This document shows, piece after piece, positions 42,005 through 53,057 of a stretch of 64,000 nt of DNA. The notes below the pieces were generated by a model. That model worked only from the letters and a program-made list of their open reading frames with translations. It was not told where the DNA came from and did no database searches. This DNA is from Liquidambar formosana (lineage: Eukaryota > Streptophyta > Magnoliopsida > Saxifragales > Altingiaceae), in NCBI GenBank assembly GCA_039720395.1, contig JBBPBK010000100.1, positions 1 through 64,000 on the forward strand. Direction: 5' to 3'. Each line of letters opens with the position of its first letter. Position 1 is the first letter of the stretch. Position numbers and translations under genes: made by a program.

Positions 42005-42027
42005 TTCTCCCAAAAAAAAAAAAAAAA
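41972..42027. repeat. Compound poly(C)-poly(A) tract
   Basis: 33 C (41972-42004), a short TTCTCCC spacer, then 16 A. This is the longest of the three C/A compound tracts. Confidence 0.9.
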
Positions 42028-43830
42028 ACTACTCCTGTATATATACTCTTGTAAACAGTATATCTAAGACAATGGAAGTGATAGTTTGGAAAGAAAGAAT
42101 TAATTATGATAATCTTCTTCATGGCTCGCAGTAAGCAACAACTTGAACTGTAGGTGTTAGCTTTGGCTTATGGATTACAACAATAATTAATCCTTCTCAT
42201 TCCATCAAGCATCAAGATGAGGGGTGTAACTTTGGCTTATTTATTTTATGATAACATACATTGCTAATTCACTAAGCATCAACTTAAACCCGCTTTACCT
42301 TCACAAAAATAAAAAAAATAAAAAGAGAGTTAACCGTGCAAAGACGTTCTTCCTTTTTGGTGAAACCTTAAAAAGCTTCTCATCCAACTAATGTCATTAA
42401 AAAAAAATGATGGCCGAAGATAAATCAGAATGGGACCCATCTAATAGTGAGTTGTATCTTTAGTCCCTATAATAATGTTCGGTTTTATTTGTAATTTGAC
42501 TACTTTACAGAATAGTCACACCCAAGAGGGAACATATATAATATTAGACCTATTGATTGCACCCCATACACCAATAATGAATTGACTTCATGTGTTCAAT
42601 GATTTTATTTCATACACATGTGCAAAATATTTATTTATTTATATATACTAAATAGCAGCATACAAACTGGTGGATCCCAATATCTTTGTTACTATTTTCA
42701 TGTATCATTATTTAAGATGAATCATAACTCATTGTTAGAAAATGTCATCCCAATGGATAATAAAATGTGCAAGCTATCATATATACTTCATGTTTGGATT
42801 CAAATCTTTGTAAGGGCATCTGTCTTTGAATTTCATGCTCATTCCTAATAACAATTCATTAATTGTTAATATTAATATTGAATGGTGATATTTAGAATTT
42901 AAATTTTATTGTTGAGAAGAAAAGGTTAAGACAAGGAGGGTAATACAAAATCTTTTTTGAAACAAATTGAGGTTTATTAATAATTTGAAGTGGACACACT
43001 GTTTCACATATTGATATAAAATACCCTAAAAGGCTGTCCAAATTATGGCACCTCCAATAACCCATAACTTCCTTTCTACCCAAACATCACCATATAATAA
43101 TGGCATAATGAAATCCCAATAAGGGTATCCCTATAATGACGTATTGAAGTCCAAGTAACAGATGGAATGGATGGCAGGCAACTTGTGTTGGATGGTGCAG
43201 AAGTAGGCCCAAAGATAAATTGATAGTGGACACACTTTTTCTTTGTAAGGTTCATATGGAGCCCATCAAACCTGAGCAAAATGTACCTCATTTGTAATTT
43301 GTAAATTTGCTTTGCTTTTACAAGCCGAGGTATTTTCTAAAGTTGTGTTTGGTTGCTGCATTATAACAGTATGATTTTGTTAAGAATTTTAAGAGACTCC
43401 AAGAGTATTGAAGAAGGTAATTCCTTTGCCTTTACAGTAATAACCGTACAAGTAAGGCATGCAATAGAAAGAAAAAAAAGGTCACTTGGGTGACCCATCT
43501 TCACAGTGAAGGCCTATTACTTTGACATATTAATCTCATCCTCCTTAATTCTGTCCCTTTATTCCTATGCCATTTCATATGATTTTGGCCTTCATATCTT
43601 TTGATTTTGCAAGTAGCTCATACCTCCACGCACTGCCTTAGCATGGCACATTAGGGTCTGTTTTGAATTTTAAAAAAATATTTCTTTGAAAAAAATATTA
43701 ACTTTTAATTGGTTTTTTTAAAAAAAAGGTAGATTAATACTTTATTTTCTTAAGAAAACACTTACATGACATACAACCATGACCATTAAAACAATAAAAA
43801 ATAATTTTTTCCCTATACCTTCAAGGAAGA

Positions 43831-43930
43831 GGTGAGCTAGGCGCCTAGGCAGGTCCTAAACTTCAATACTTTTTCGGTTTTTCCACTTAATAGCTCGAGA
43901 CTTACCCCACTAGACTAGACAATGGCCCTA
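43831..43930 (-). repeat. Truncated SINE copy D
   Basis: On the minus strand it reads GGCCATTGTCTAGTCTAGTGG, TCTCGAGCTATTAAG, AGGACCTGCCTAGG..., ending in GGTGAGC-like sequence read from the plus strand. This is the same head and body as the full copies but without the last 40 or so bases. A second CCTAGGCAGGTCCTAACC fragment follows at 43944. Confidence 0.5.
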
Positions 43931-44630
43931 GAATTTTGAAACCTAGGCAGGTCCTAACCTTCAAAACTTAGTCACAATTCAACCATTTGAACCAATAGCT
44001 ACAGGCGGAAAAGTACCAACTTGTACGAGTTGCATGATGAAGCATTGTAAGAGCATCTCCATACTCCAATGATGTGAGCTATATTATTTGTGCTCTTTCT
44101 GATAGTACAAATAACATAATAAGTATTTTTTTTTTGCACAACCACCATCTCTTTCTTTTTTTTAACAAACTTTGTATTATTTTTGTTCAAAGATGTACCA
44201 AATATAACAAAATGATGAGCTATTACTATTTTTTAGCACACCATTAAAGTACTAATAAGATATGCTATTGCTATCAGACGTAGTATTGTTAAAATATAGT
44301 AATAACACACTTTTTAGCACACTATTGAAAATGCTCTAATAAGTCAGCCTATTTGCATTCATGGATATATGGGTGTACCAATAGATGGCCCATGAAGATA
44401 TGTTGCCCTGAATTTCAAATACAATGCGATGGATGGGTCTTAGGCTTTCAGTGTATTGATTTTTTTTTATTTTTTTATTTTTTTATTTTATATATTAATG
44501 ATTAGAGGTATCTTAATTCTTATTCTCATTGAAATTTTAACTAAGAGTCGTATAAGACATCCCATGCCCACATTGACAGCGATCCTTGCGAGGTTTTAGT
44601 GTTTACTTTAAACATATAACAACCCGGATA

Positions 44631-44840
44631 GGGGGTGGTTATTGCCAGCCCTCAACTTTATTTGCATCCCCCGTTCTTATAGTTTCTCAAAATTTTATGA
44701 AGAATACAAAAGATTTTCATGAAAATTAGTTGCATTGTCTCCTAGGAACTATCATTTTAAAAACCTTTGTAGAAGAAAATTTTTTTAAAATTTTTCGTTT
44801 CAATGGACTTTTAATTATTTTTTATTAAACTTTTGTAAAA
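44631..44840. mobile_element. One-armed relative of the foldback MITE, unit A
   Basis: Begins GGTGGTTATTGCCAGCCCTC and continues AATTTTATGAAGAATACAAAAG and ...ATCATTTTAAAAACCTTTG, matching one arm of the 23272-23670 element. The counterpart in unit B is at 49268-49480, so the insertion predates the segmental duplication. Confidence 0.55.
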
Positions 44841-45105
44841 ATAAAACAAAGATGATAAATGGTGGTAACTTATTTCATAAACGTACAAATATATACTCTG
44901 ATCTAATTTCTCTTTTGAGAAGATTCCATGGTCCTGTAACTCAAGGCTTACCAAAAAAACAGGTTTTGTTTACTTTTCAAAATAATTTTTTTAATTTTTA
45001 AAGCGATGTTACTAACACCGCTTTTACTTATATAAAAATTAGAAAGCTTTATCTTTATAGTCCGTATATTTAAGCCCTGTTCCGCCCCTACACAGAGAGC
45101 GGATC

Positions 45106-45178
45106 AAATCCTTAAAGCGAGCTCTCCGTCTCTTCTATCCCATCCACGGCCAATTGGCTCCTCCCCGATTTCGTAAAG
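45106..45178 (+). pseudogene. Relic of a PRL1-type WD40 gene first exon, unit A
   Basis: Translates as KSLKRALRLFYPIHGQLAPP followed by a diverged end, then a donor-like AAAG|GTTCTG at 45178-45179. Plant PRL1 (a WD40 protein of the NineTeen/MAC complex and CUL4 pathways) begins with SLKSLKR(A/S)L-LFSP-HGQ-PPPD (recalled from memory), so this looks like its exon 1. There is no ATG or upstream MEAVEP-like start in frame, one extra C shifts the frame after LAPP relative to unit B, and no WD40 exons follow. A broken duplicate is likely, not a functional gene. Confidence 0.5.
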
Positions 45179-45338
45179 GTTCTGTATCTTCAGTTCTTCA
45201 CCCTCTCTTCGTCTTCCACTCCCTTCTTTTGCCCTAATTTCAAATGCCCTTTTTGCCTTTTCAGTCTTCTCTCCAACACGATGTTCCCCCCGCCCCCCCC
45301 CCTCCTCTTTCCTGTTTTTGCTTTCTTGTTTTTGATGC

Positions 45339-46383
45339 ATTTGTTGTACATAGTAGGTATTTCAAAATACTTAGATTGTTTTTGTGTTTCTCGTTATTGA
45401 CCCAAAACACTTTATCTTATATTGAAAATTTATAAAGTCTTGTTTTATGTTTATATACATTTATACTCTTTGTGTTTGGTTAATATGTGATAAAGTTTAA
45501 GGAAACCCACGTGTACACGAGTTCAATCCCAATTGATCAATTTGTAGGACAAGGATCCGAAAATTGATTTGGTGGGTGCATCGTGCGTGCAAGGAGGGTG
45601 TAGATCCCAGATATTTGGCTTTGCGTGTGTGTGCAGGTCTAGCCACTTTTTATCACATTTTGGTTATTGGGCTTCTTGGTCGGACCAAGCCCAATACTCT
45701 TCTAGTATACTTATTTGTTCTGACCGTTTGCATTCAAATAAAAAATTTGCACAAGGGTGCAAATCCTGGATATTTGGATCATTTTGGTTATTGGGCTTTT
45801 GGGTCAGACTAACCCCAACACTCTTTTAATCCACTTATTTGATCTGACCATTTGCATTCAAATCAAAAATTTATTTTGATTAATTCCCCTAATTTGTTGG
45901 CAGATTAAATTTTTTTACTATTGCAAATTTAAATTCTGCATATTCCCATGTTTCTGTCTAGATTCATTTGTGGTTGTTTCAATATTTATTTCGTAAATAA
46001 ATATTTTATTTAATTCTTTGCAGCAATCTTCTTTCTCTCAACACTATGTAAAAGCTCCTTCCACCATTTCCAAAACACACCAGCAATTACTGCTCTATCC
46101 TTCTCTCTCTATATTTCTTTTCAAGTATTCTAGTTCTACAATTCATATTCTACGAAGGAGTGATTCAAGCTATTCACATCTTTCCAGCATTGCGAGTGTA
46201 CGCTTGCAGGAGGTGCAACTATTGTACTCTGGAGAGTAGGCCACCACTGTCCATCTGTACCAAGCGATTTGTTCCGTGGGGCGCGATCTACTTTTGAGGG
46301 TAGTGTTCTCACACGCTTTAGTCTGATAAGTTTCTGTTTTTTAACTTGTAGTTTTTATATTTTATTTTTCCAATAGCATTAAT
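45339..46383. other. About 1.04-kb insertion present only in unit A
   Basis: It interrupts the homology between units A and B between TTTTTGATGCA and ATTCGGATTGTTCTTTA. The insert contains an internal duplication, GATATTTGG...CATTTTGGTTATTGGGCTT...TTTGCATTCAAAT, at about 45608-45744 and 45766-45864, and a GC-richer stretch at 46190-46310. There are no convincing terminal repeats or coding domain. It is either a retroelement fragment or sequence lost from unit B. Confidence 0.5.
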
Positions 46384-46844
46384 TAAAAAAAATTCGGATT
46401 GTTCTTTAGGATTGTTTGTGTCGGAAAATACTACATCCTACATTAATTAAATATCAAATTAAACATATTTTCGTATACTTATTTGACCCCTCTACTTAGA
46501 AGCTTAAGTTTGTAGGTTGGAAACTTAATAATTTGCATAAGGTGGGATGGAGTATGGATTCTAACCGGAGATTTTCTTCCAATTTTTAAGATAAATTTTC
46601 CAAGGTACTGTAGTTTGATTGATGGATATGTACTTTTGACAATGAAGTTGGAGAAAGCTCGGAGAGTTTTTCGAGCTTGATTATTGGGCCATTGCCTTAA
46701 AGGGTCATCGCTCAGAGTAGCTTTTCCTTGCAATAAATCTAAATCTTGAAACCTCCACCTAATAGCAGTTCACTCTGTTGAATAAACAAAGTAAACGCAC
46801 CGAGGGATGGTGGCATGCGTCGATCAGTGCCTGAACAATTCAAA

Positions 46845-47165
46845 ATTGAAAATAAATAGGAAATATTATTTTGAACAATTTTGTGAAAAGAGGTTTCTTT
46901 TAGAATCCGTCATCCAAACAAACTTTTTGGTCATTTATAATTTTTGATTTTGTAAAAATGAACTAAAGTATAAATGGCCAAAAAGTGATATTAAACAACG
47001 GAATTTGGGGGAAAAAAAAATCTACAAAGTTGTTCAAAGTAGTGTTTTCTAGTAAACAATGTGACTGATTTTCATAAATTTTTTTTATATTTTTCCTAAA
47101 ATCTTAAAAAAAATGAAAATAAATAGGATTTACAAATAAAGTTGAGGGTTGCAATAGCTGCTCTC
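46845..47165. mobile_element. Degenerate foldback MITE relative between units A and B
   Basis: Contains ATTATTTTGAACAATTTTGTG and, inverted, AAAGTTGTTCAAAGTAGTGTTTTCTAG, ending AAAGTTGAGGGTTGCAATAGC. This is the same scheme as 23272-23670. More fragments of the family follow at 47190-47375 and 47405-47560 (GTAGTTATTACAACCCCTTAACTTTATTTG, AAAACATCATTTTGAACAA). Confidence 0.6.
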
Positions 47166-47737
47166 TTTAAAAAAACAAAAAGCAAAAGCCCAAAATGACG
47201 CAATAGAAAAAACTCCACTTGAAGTGGCCAAAACATCCACTTAAACAACAAAATAATGGATTTTGGAAAACCTTTTTCCTACTAAGTAACATACATTTTA
47301 TGAAAACTTTTTATGTTTTTTTATAAAATCTTGAAAATTTTAAAATGAGTGGTCCAGGCATAAAAATCAAGTATTGAGCTGCCAATAAAGGCTCCCATAC
47401 ATTTTTGTAAGAGGGTAGTTATTACAACCCCTTAACTTTATTTGTATATCCTGCTAATTTTTATTTATCAAGATTTTATGAAAAATATAAAAGGTTTTTA
47501 TAAAAATTAATCACATGATCTATTAGAAAACATCATTTTGAACAATTTTATAAAAGAAAATGAAAATTTTTCATGTATAAAAGGTTTAAAAAGTTACCAT
47601 GCAAATACATTCTTCCTTGTTGGTGAAACCTTAAAAAAGTTCCCATCTAATTAATGTCAATGAAAAACAAAAAAAGAAAAAGAAAAAAAAAAAAAAGGCT
47701 GAAGATCAAACGGAATGGGACCCATCTAATTTTGAAT

Positions 47738-48735
47738 TTTTTTTTTTTTTTGGGTTAAATGGATACTAAAATAGCATTAAGAAGCAGAAAATACAACATC
47801 CCTAGGGTAAGCAGCACCCCTACAATCCGCATCTAGTTGATCAACTAACCATATTAGTGGTTCATAAAAAATATTACAAATATAATCAAAATTTGCTCCC
47901 TTACGAGCAAGAATGTTAGCACATTTGTTTGATTCCCGAAACTTATGTTGTAGATGTATCTCTTCAAATCTGTCCATTAGCCACCTGCAATAAAATATCA
48001 CAAAACTCCATGGGTGAGCCTGAGAAATCTCACTCTGAATAAGGGTGATAGCAAAACTTGCATCCATATCAACATAAAGCTTCCTAATGTTACATTTTAG
48101 TACAAGTTCAAGACTATCACGAAGTCCCTAGATTTCAACTTCAGTGCTAGTAGTAGTCCTTAGCTTATGAGAATAGCTTTTGATCTACTAACCCAAATGA
48201 TCTCTAATTAGCCCCCCATCACTTGCTTTCCCTCGATTACCCATAGAGGATCCATCCGTATTAAGCTTGTAAAACGGATTAGTAGGAGGCTCCTACTTCA
48301 TCATGATCCGCCTAGATTGACTTAGGGACTTGAATTTCCTAGAAATATAGAAGTATTATGTGGCTTTGATAAGCATGGCCTCACAAATATCCTTAAGCAC
48401 TAACATTTTGTTCAAATACGAATTTATTTTTGTTGTGCCACAAGGCCTAACATGCAAAAGAAAATATGATAGAATGAGGTATTTTTCTATCCAAATCCTT
48501 AATTTTGCCACTCACATTATGAAGAATCCATGCATCCAGAGGCAAACCACTGTTAGAAAGAGTATCCAGGTGGACCATAGCCCAAAATTCCCTAGAATAC
48601 TCACAATCTCTCAAAACGTGCTCAATTGTTTCCGGTTCTTTAAAGCAAATGAGGCAAAGGTTGGAAAAGGTGATATGCCACTTAAACAAGACTTGATTAC
48701 ATGCAATTTTCTTTTGGCAGCAAAGCCATAAAATT
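47738..48735 (-). mobile_element. LINE 3' fragment: zf-RVT plus RNase H, unit B only
   Basis: On the minus strand a zf-RVT domain (48689-48447: FKWHITFSNLCLICFKEPET, EHVLRDC) precedes an RNase H domain. The RNase H part has KLNTDGSSMGNRG at about 48270-48232, carrying the catalytic Asp. It continues with DMDASFAITLIQ, a FRESNKCANILARKGANFDY segment (around 47940-47890) and a diagnostic C-terminal GAAYPRDV. Frames shift between blocks, so it is dead. Poly(T) at 47739-47752 would be the 3' poly(A) tail. The 5' end is truncated near 48735, and reverse transcriptase is missing. Confidence 0.8.
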
Positions 48736-48995
48736 TTGTATCTTTATTCTCAATAATAATAGCCCTAAAATTTTGAAACCTAAGCGATGATCAAAGAAAA
48801 AAAAATTGAAACCTAGCCTTGTTAGGCGACAGGCGGAAAAGTACCAACATGTACAAGTTGCACGATGAAGCACTGTGAGGCAGCCCATTTTCATTCATGC
48901 ATATGAGTGTACCAAAGATGGCCCATGAAGATATGTTGGCCGGAATTTCAATTACAATACGATGGGCAAGGCTTTCAGTGTTTTCACTTTTTGGG

Positions 48996-49480
48996 AGCCT
49001 CTATTGGTTTCTTAATATATCTTTTTTATCCCCACTTATTTTATATTTTAAAATTTTATGAAAAATATAAAAGGTTTTTATGAAAACTAACCATGTAGTA
49101 TACTAGAAAACATCTTCTAAAATCTATCATTAGGCCTTATTCTCGATGAAATTTCAGCCTTAACTATTTCTCTAATAGTTGTATAAGACGCCTCATTCCC
49201 ACGTAGGCAGGCAGGAAAGTAAGCAACGATCTCTAAGAGGTTTTAGTGATCTTACTTTTGAGTATATAACCATAGGGATAGCTATTGCCACCCCTCAATT
49301 TTATTTGCACCATCAATTCCTATGGTTTCTTGAGATGTTATGAAAGATATAAATGATTTTTACGAAAATTTATCACGTTGTCGATTAGAAAACATCATTT
49401 TGAATGATTTTGTTTAGGAAAATTTTTTCAAAATTTGCTGTTGAAGTGAATTTTTTGATAAATTTTCATTAAATATTCAA
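48996..49480. mobile_element. Two adjoining foldback MITE fragments, unit B
   Basis: 48996-49130 carries AAATTTTATGAAAAATATAAAAGG...AGAAAACATCTT. 49268-49480 carries GATAGCTATTGCCACCCCTCAATTTTATTTGCA...TTAGAAAACATCATTTTGAA. Both match arms of the 23272-23670 element. The second corresponds to 44631-44840 in unit A. Confidence 0.55.
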
Positions 49481-51055
49481 TAAAAATCAAACAAAAAGGG
49501 TAAATGGTGATAAACCCATACGGCCATACCATAAACGTACAAATATGTACCCCGGTGTAGTCTATATCTTAATTTCCAAGGTCCTGTAACTATATAAGGC
49601 TCACTAAAAAAGGGTTTCGCCTCAAAGATTGGGGAAATTAGGCAAAAGGACATTTCCAATATATCATAAAGCGTTAAGTCCAGGCAATCGTTTTCTCCAG
49701 CCTGAAGTCCACTAAGGTGCAAAACGGTCCCCTTGTTTTGTTTTCTTAGATATGTGAATACCACTTACGCCCTTTGAGTCCTCCTTTTTTTGTTTTCCTA
49801 GATATGCGGATACCACTTATGCCCTTTGTTCAAGGATTGTAAATACCATATCGTTGACATTAAACAAGGAAGAGGGTGTTAAATAAGGAGGGGGATTCTT
49901 CATTCATTTATGCCCAAGATTTTCGCAGCATTTATGGGGATTCCCATCTTTATCCATTTCAACATCTTGCTGAGGTGTTTCAACAACAAGGTGCTTTTAC
50001 ATGAAATAATTATACTAGAAGATCACTCATATTTGGTGTAACTATTTCAACATCAATAGGAAATACATAGTTACACACAAATGGGTGTGATGTTGAATCA
50101 ATCTCGTGTTACTATTTTCTCACCATTTTGTGTAACTATTCTCATGTTTACCCTAATATACAAAGCATCAAAAAAAATCTTAAATCACACTCAAAGTAAC
50201 TATCTTCCTTCACAAAATAGTTATATAAAAAGCGATAACTTATAGAAACGAGAATTTGACATTTTTGCCCTCTATAACAAACCCTAGATATAGTTTCATC
50301 GAAATGTTCATATAGAAACCCAAAAATTTCAAATATTTTCGTTCAAATCAACAAATGTACCTACATACACATAGTTAACCATCATGAACTTATGGTTTTT
50401 GCCATTTTTTCTGGTCAATTAGTTGCTCCCCCTAAAATGATTTTCTGGCCAGTGTTTGTCTGTTGACGATGAACGAAGAGCAGCAAAAAATTCCACCTTC
50501 ACGCCGCAAAGTTGAACCACAACTTTCTTGCGGAAAAACCTTCATTTGAGTTTAATTCAATTGTGTAATTATCGAACTATGATTTTTGCAGATATTGCGT
50601 GAATGGAAATCTCTAAAATTTTGAGAAAGTTTATGTTCAACTTTTCAAACGGAAAGTGATTAGATTGACGGGGCATTTTTGGCTTGTGCTCTCTTAGCGG
50701 ACTTGAAGCTTCATTACCTTTTTTAATGGTACTTCAATCCGTGCAAGTGTGCAAAAATGGGATTGTATCCAAATGCCCCAAGGGCTTCTTTTACCCTTTG
50801 TTTTTTTTTTATATAAATATTCTTACTTCGTGGAAAATCCTGAGTAACAGCGCACTCTCCCTGTATATTTGGCCCTTCTTCCTCTTCCACTCTCACACGG
50901 ACCACTTCTCTCTCTGTGCTCGTGGGTTTTGACTCGCTCTCTATGTCTCTCTCTTTCTCTCTCTATCTTATACTCCGTATATATATATGTACCCAATAGT
51001 GTTTGTTGAGTGTAGACGTAGACGTAGACATAGACGAAGAGAGAAGACGATAGAG

Positions 51056-51156
51056 ATGGAGGCAGTGGAGCCACACTCTCTGAAGAAACCTTAAAGCGAG
51101 CTCTTCATCACTTCTATCCCATCAACGGCCAATTGGCTCCTCCCGATTCCGAAAAG
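51056..51156 (+). pseudogene. Relic of a PRL1-type WD40 gene first exon, unit B
   Basis: Starts ATG with MEAVEPHSLKK, then hits an in-frame stop (TAA at 51092-51094). In another frame the sequence continues LKRALHHFYPINGQLAPPDS and ends at a donor-like GAAAAG|GTGCTG. Compared with plant PRL1 N-termini (SLKKLSLKSLKRALDLFSP..., from memory), roughly a dozen bases are missing at SLKK/LKRAL, which explains the stop. The flanking CT-rich leader looks like an original promoter/5' UTR. No WD40 exons are found downstream in the window, so this is an exon-1 duplicate without the rest of the gene. Confidence 0.55.
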
Positions 51157-51613
51157 GTGCTGTATCTTCACCCTCTCTTCCTCTTCCACTCCTTTCTTTT
51201 GCCTTAATTTCAAATTCCCTTTTTGCCTTTCAGTCTTCTCTCCAACACATGATGTCCCCCCCCACCCCCACCCCCACCCCTCTTTTTGCCTTTTTGTTTT
51301 TGATGCAGTAAAAAGATTCGGATTGTTCTTTAAGATTAGGTGGCTTGGATTATGGATTCTGAGTTTCTGACTGGAAATTTTGTTCAATTTTTGACAATGA
51401 AGTTGGAGAAAGCTCAGAGAGAGTTTTTGGAGCTATGCTGTAATTTGTTTGCACTTTACAGTATAATCCTCAAGGCAATGTCACTTACAATGACCATTTG
51501 GTGGGAGAAGACTAAACTGATATTTTAACTTGATTGAGATTTGGGAGGGAGACAAAACAAGAAAAAACAATTTGAGATGATTGTTTTAGTTACATATTCA
51601 TTCAAATCAAACC

Positions 51614-51647
<34 letters not shown>

Positions 51648-52949
51648 CGTATCCATGTTTTTTGTTGTTTCAGGACAAGCAATGCCATTTTTTTTCTTTT
51701 TTTAAATTTTTTTATCGATTAATTAATGTTATTGCACTCACCAAAGGCATTAGGATAAAAACCTGAAACCCCAGTGATATATTTTTATTGATGTGAGTAT
51801 GGGTTTGAAGAATAGCTTAATGTTGGATAAGAATGATTACCCCTGTATTATGTTGATATATGGATAACAATGTGTGTGTTCTCTTTGGATGTTTCAGTGG
51901 ATATTTGAGTTGCTCGTGACTGAAATCCAACGTTTACCAAAAAAAAAAAAAAAAAAAAGGAAAAAGGAAATCCAACATATAAGTACTATAAACAATTTAA
52001 ATGTGAAGAAAGTTTCAATATAGTGAAGGATATATTTCCCCTTCTTGTAGAAGCTGACGTTGGAAATTGAAACCTGGACAAAACTATGTTGTCAAGCTTT
52101 GTTTGCTCTTTGCAGTACAATTTTCCAAGCGATGTCATGTCATAATGACCATTCTGTGGGAGAAAATTACAGTGGAGAGTTCGTTTGATAAAAAGGAAAA
52201 GAGGAAGAAAGGAAAGGAGAGAAAACTGGAAGAAAGGAGACCATTAAAGAAGGAAAAACTGGAGGAATATAATGACCTTCCCCACTCCCCCCAAAAAAAA
52301 AAAAAAAATTACCAAAACCAAAATCTAACCACCCAGAAATAAGTGCAGAAGTGGAAGGAAATGCTGAAATGATTTTTTATATATTGGGTTGTATGTGAGG
52401 CCATGTTTGTTTGGTTGGAATGGAATGGGTGGAAATGGAATCTGATTTCATGTTCAAAATTATCTAAAATGAAATGGGATTGAAATTAACATTGCGGAAT
52501 GAATATCATTATAATTCACTACTACTATTTGATTCCATTCCCATCTAATTATCTCATCCAAACATCTTGTTTGGAATGAATTAGCATGAGACTCCATTCC
52601 ATCCATTTCATTCCAATCAAACAAATATGGCATGAGAGTGACAAAACAAGAAAAAACAAGCTGAAATGATTGTTTAAGACTTGAAGTTTGATCTTGGGGA
52701 CCAACGATTTACTGTCAATGGGTTGTAATACCCTCATACCCGTATCGGTTCTGTGAATGGGTTGAAGAGGATTATAATCATAGGAGTGTGGTGTATTTGG
52801 AAGCCTTGCTTTTTTGCCAATTTATCAAGGCGTTTAAAACAAAAATAAACTGTTAGATTAGCCCATCCATGACCCAAATATGTTCAATCAGAACCCATGA
52901 AGATAGTGCACCTAAAATCAATGACAAAGGGTTGCTGATGCTTATCATG

Positions 52950-53057
52950 ATCCTAATTAATTATTTCACACAACTCTTTCAAAGGAGTTGGCCAAACCAT
53001 AGCATCCTAATTAATTATTTCACGTAACTCTTTCAAAGGAGTTGGCCAAACCATAGC
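52950..53057. repeat. 54-bp tandem duplication
   Basis: Two units, from 52950 and 53004, each ATCCTAATTAATTATTTCAC...CTCTTTCAAAGGAGTTGGCC...CATAGC, differing at about two bases. Confidence 0.9.

Larger units (their letters stand above)
38251..42330. other. Gene-free stretch
   Basis: No gene seen on either strand; the ORFs are short and show no family resemblance. Contents: a foldback-like palindrome around 38755-38890, members of the GCACGTGCTGATATAA repeat family at 38915-39065 and 39256-39425, a (TA)n run at 39427-39451, and poly(T)/poly(G) at 41575-41592. A long poly(C) then poly(A) tract is at 41972-42027. Confidence 0.55.
42331..46680. repeat. Tandem segmental duplication, unit A
   Basis: Homologous in order and orientation to unit B (47587-51440) in separate blocks. 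Pairs: 42347-42440 with 47610-47732 (TTGGTGAAACCTTAAAAA, GGGACCCATCTAAT); 43925-44985 with 48762-49620 (AGGCGGAAAAGTACCAAC, GATGGCCCATGAAGATATGTTG, ACGTACAAATAT); 45106-45338 with 51082-51307 (TTAAAGCGAGCTCT, GGCCAATTGGCTCCT, CAGTCTTCTCTCCAACAC); and 46387-46680 with 51313-51440 (ATTCGGATTGTTCTTTA, TTGACAATGAAGTTGGAGAA). The blocks are separated by unit-specific insertions or deletions, so the duplication is old. Confidence 0.75.
47587..51440. repeat. Tandem segmental duplication, unit B
   Basis: Second copy of unit A. Unit-specific content: the LINE fragment at 47738-48735, and about 1.4 kb at 49620-51055 that includes a CT-rich region and leads into a PRL1-like start codon. Offsets between anchor pairs vary from about 4.75 to 6 kb, reflecting these indels. 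Confidence 0.75.

Noticed and set aside
45564..45829. Two overlapping 82-86-codon ORFs in the unit-A insert
   Set aside because: They arise from the internally duplicated block and show the same repeated peptide words in two frames. No domain or start context.
47738..48735. Possible cellular RNase H gene
   Set aside because: The zf-RVT followed by RNase H order, broken frames and flanking poly(A) show a LINE fragment rather than a host gene.
51340..51528. 62-codon ORF after the PRL1-like relic, considered as PRL1 exon 2
   Set aside because: The sequence has no resemblance to the PRL1 second exon and no acceptor in the right frame. It is probably intron 1 of the original gene.
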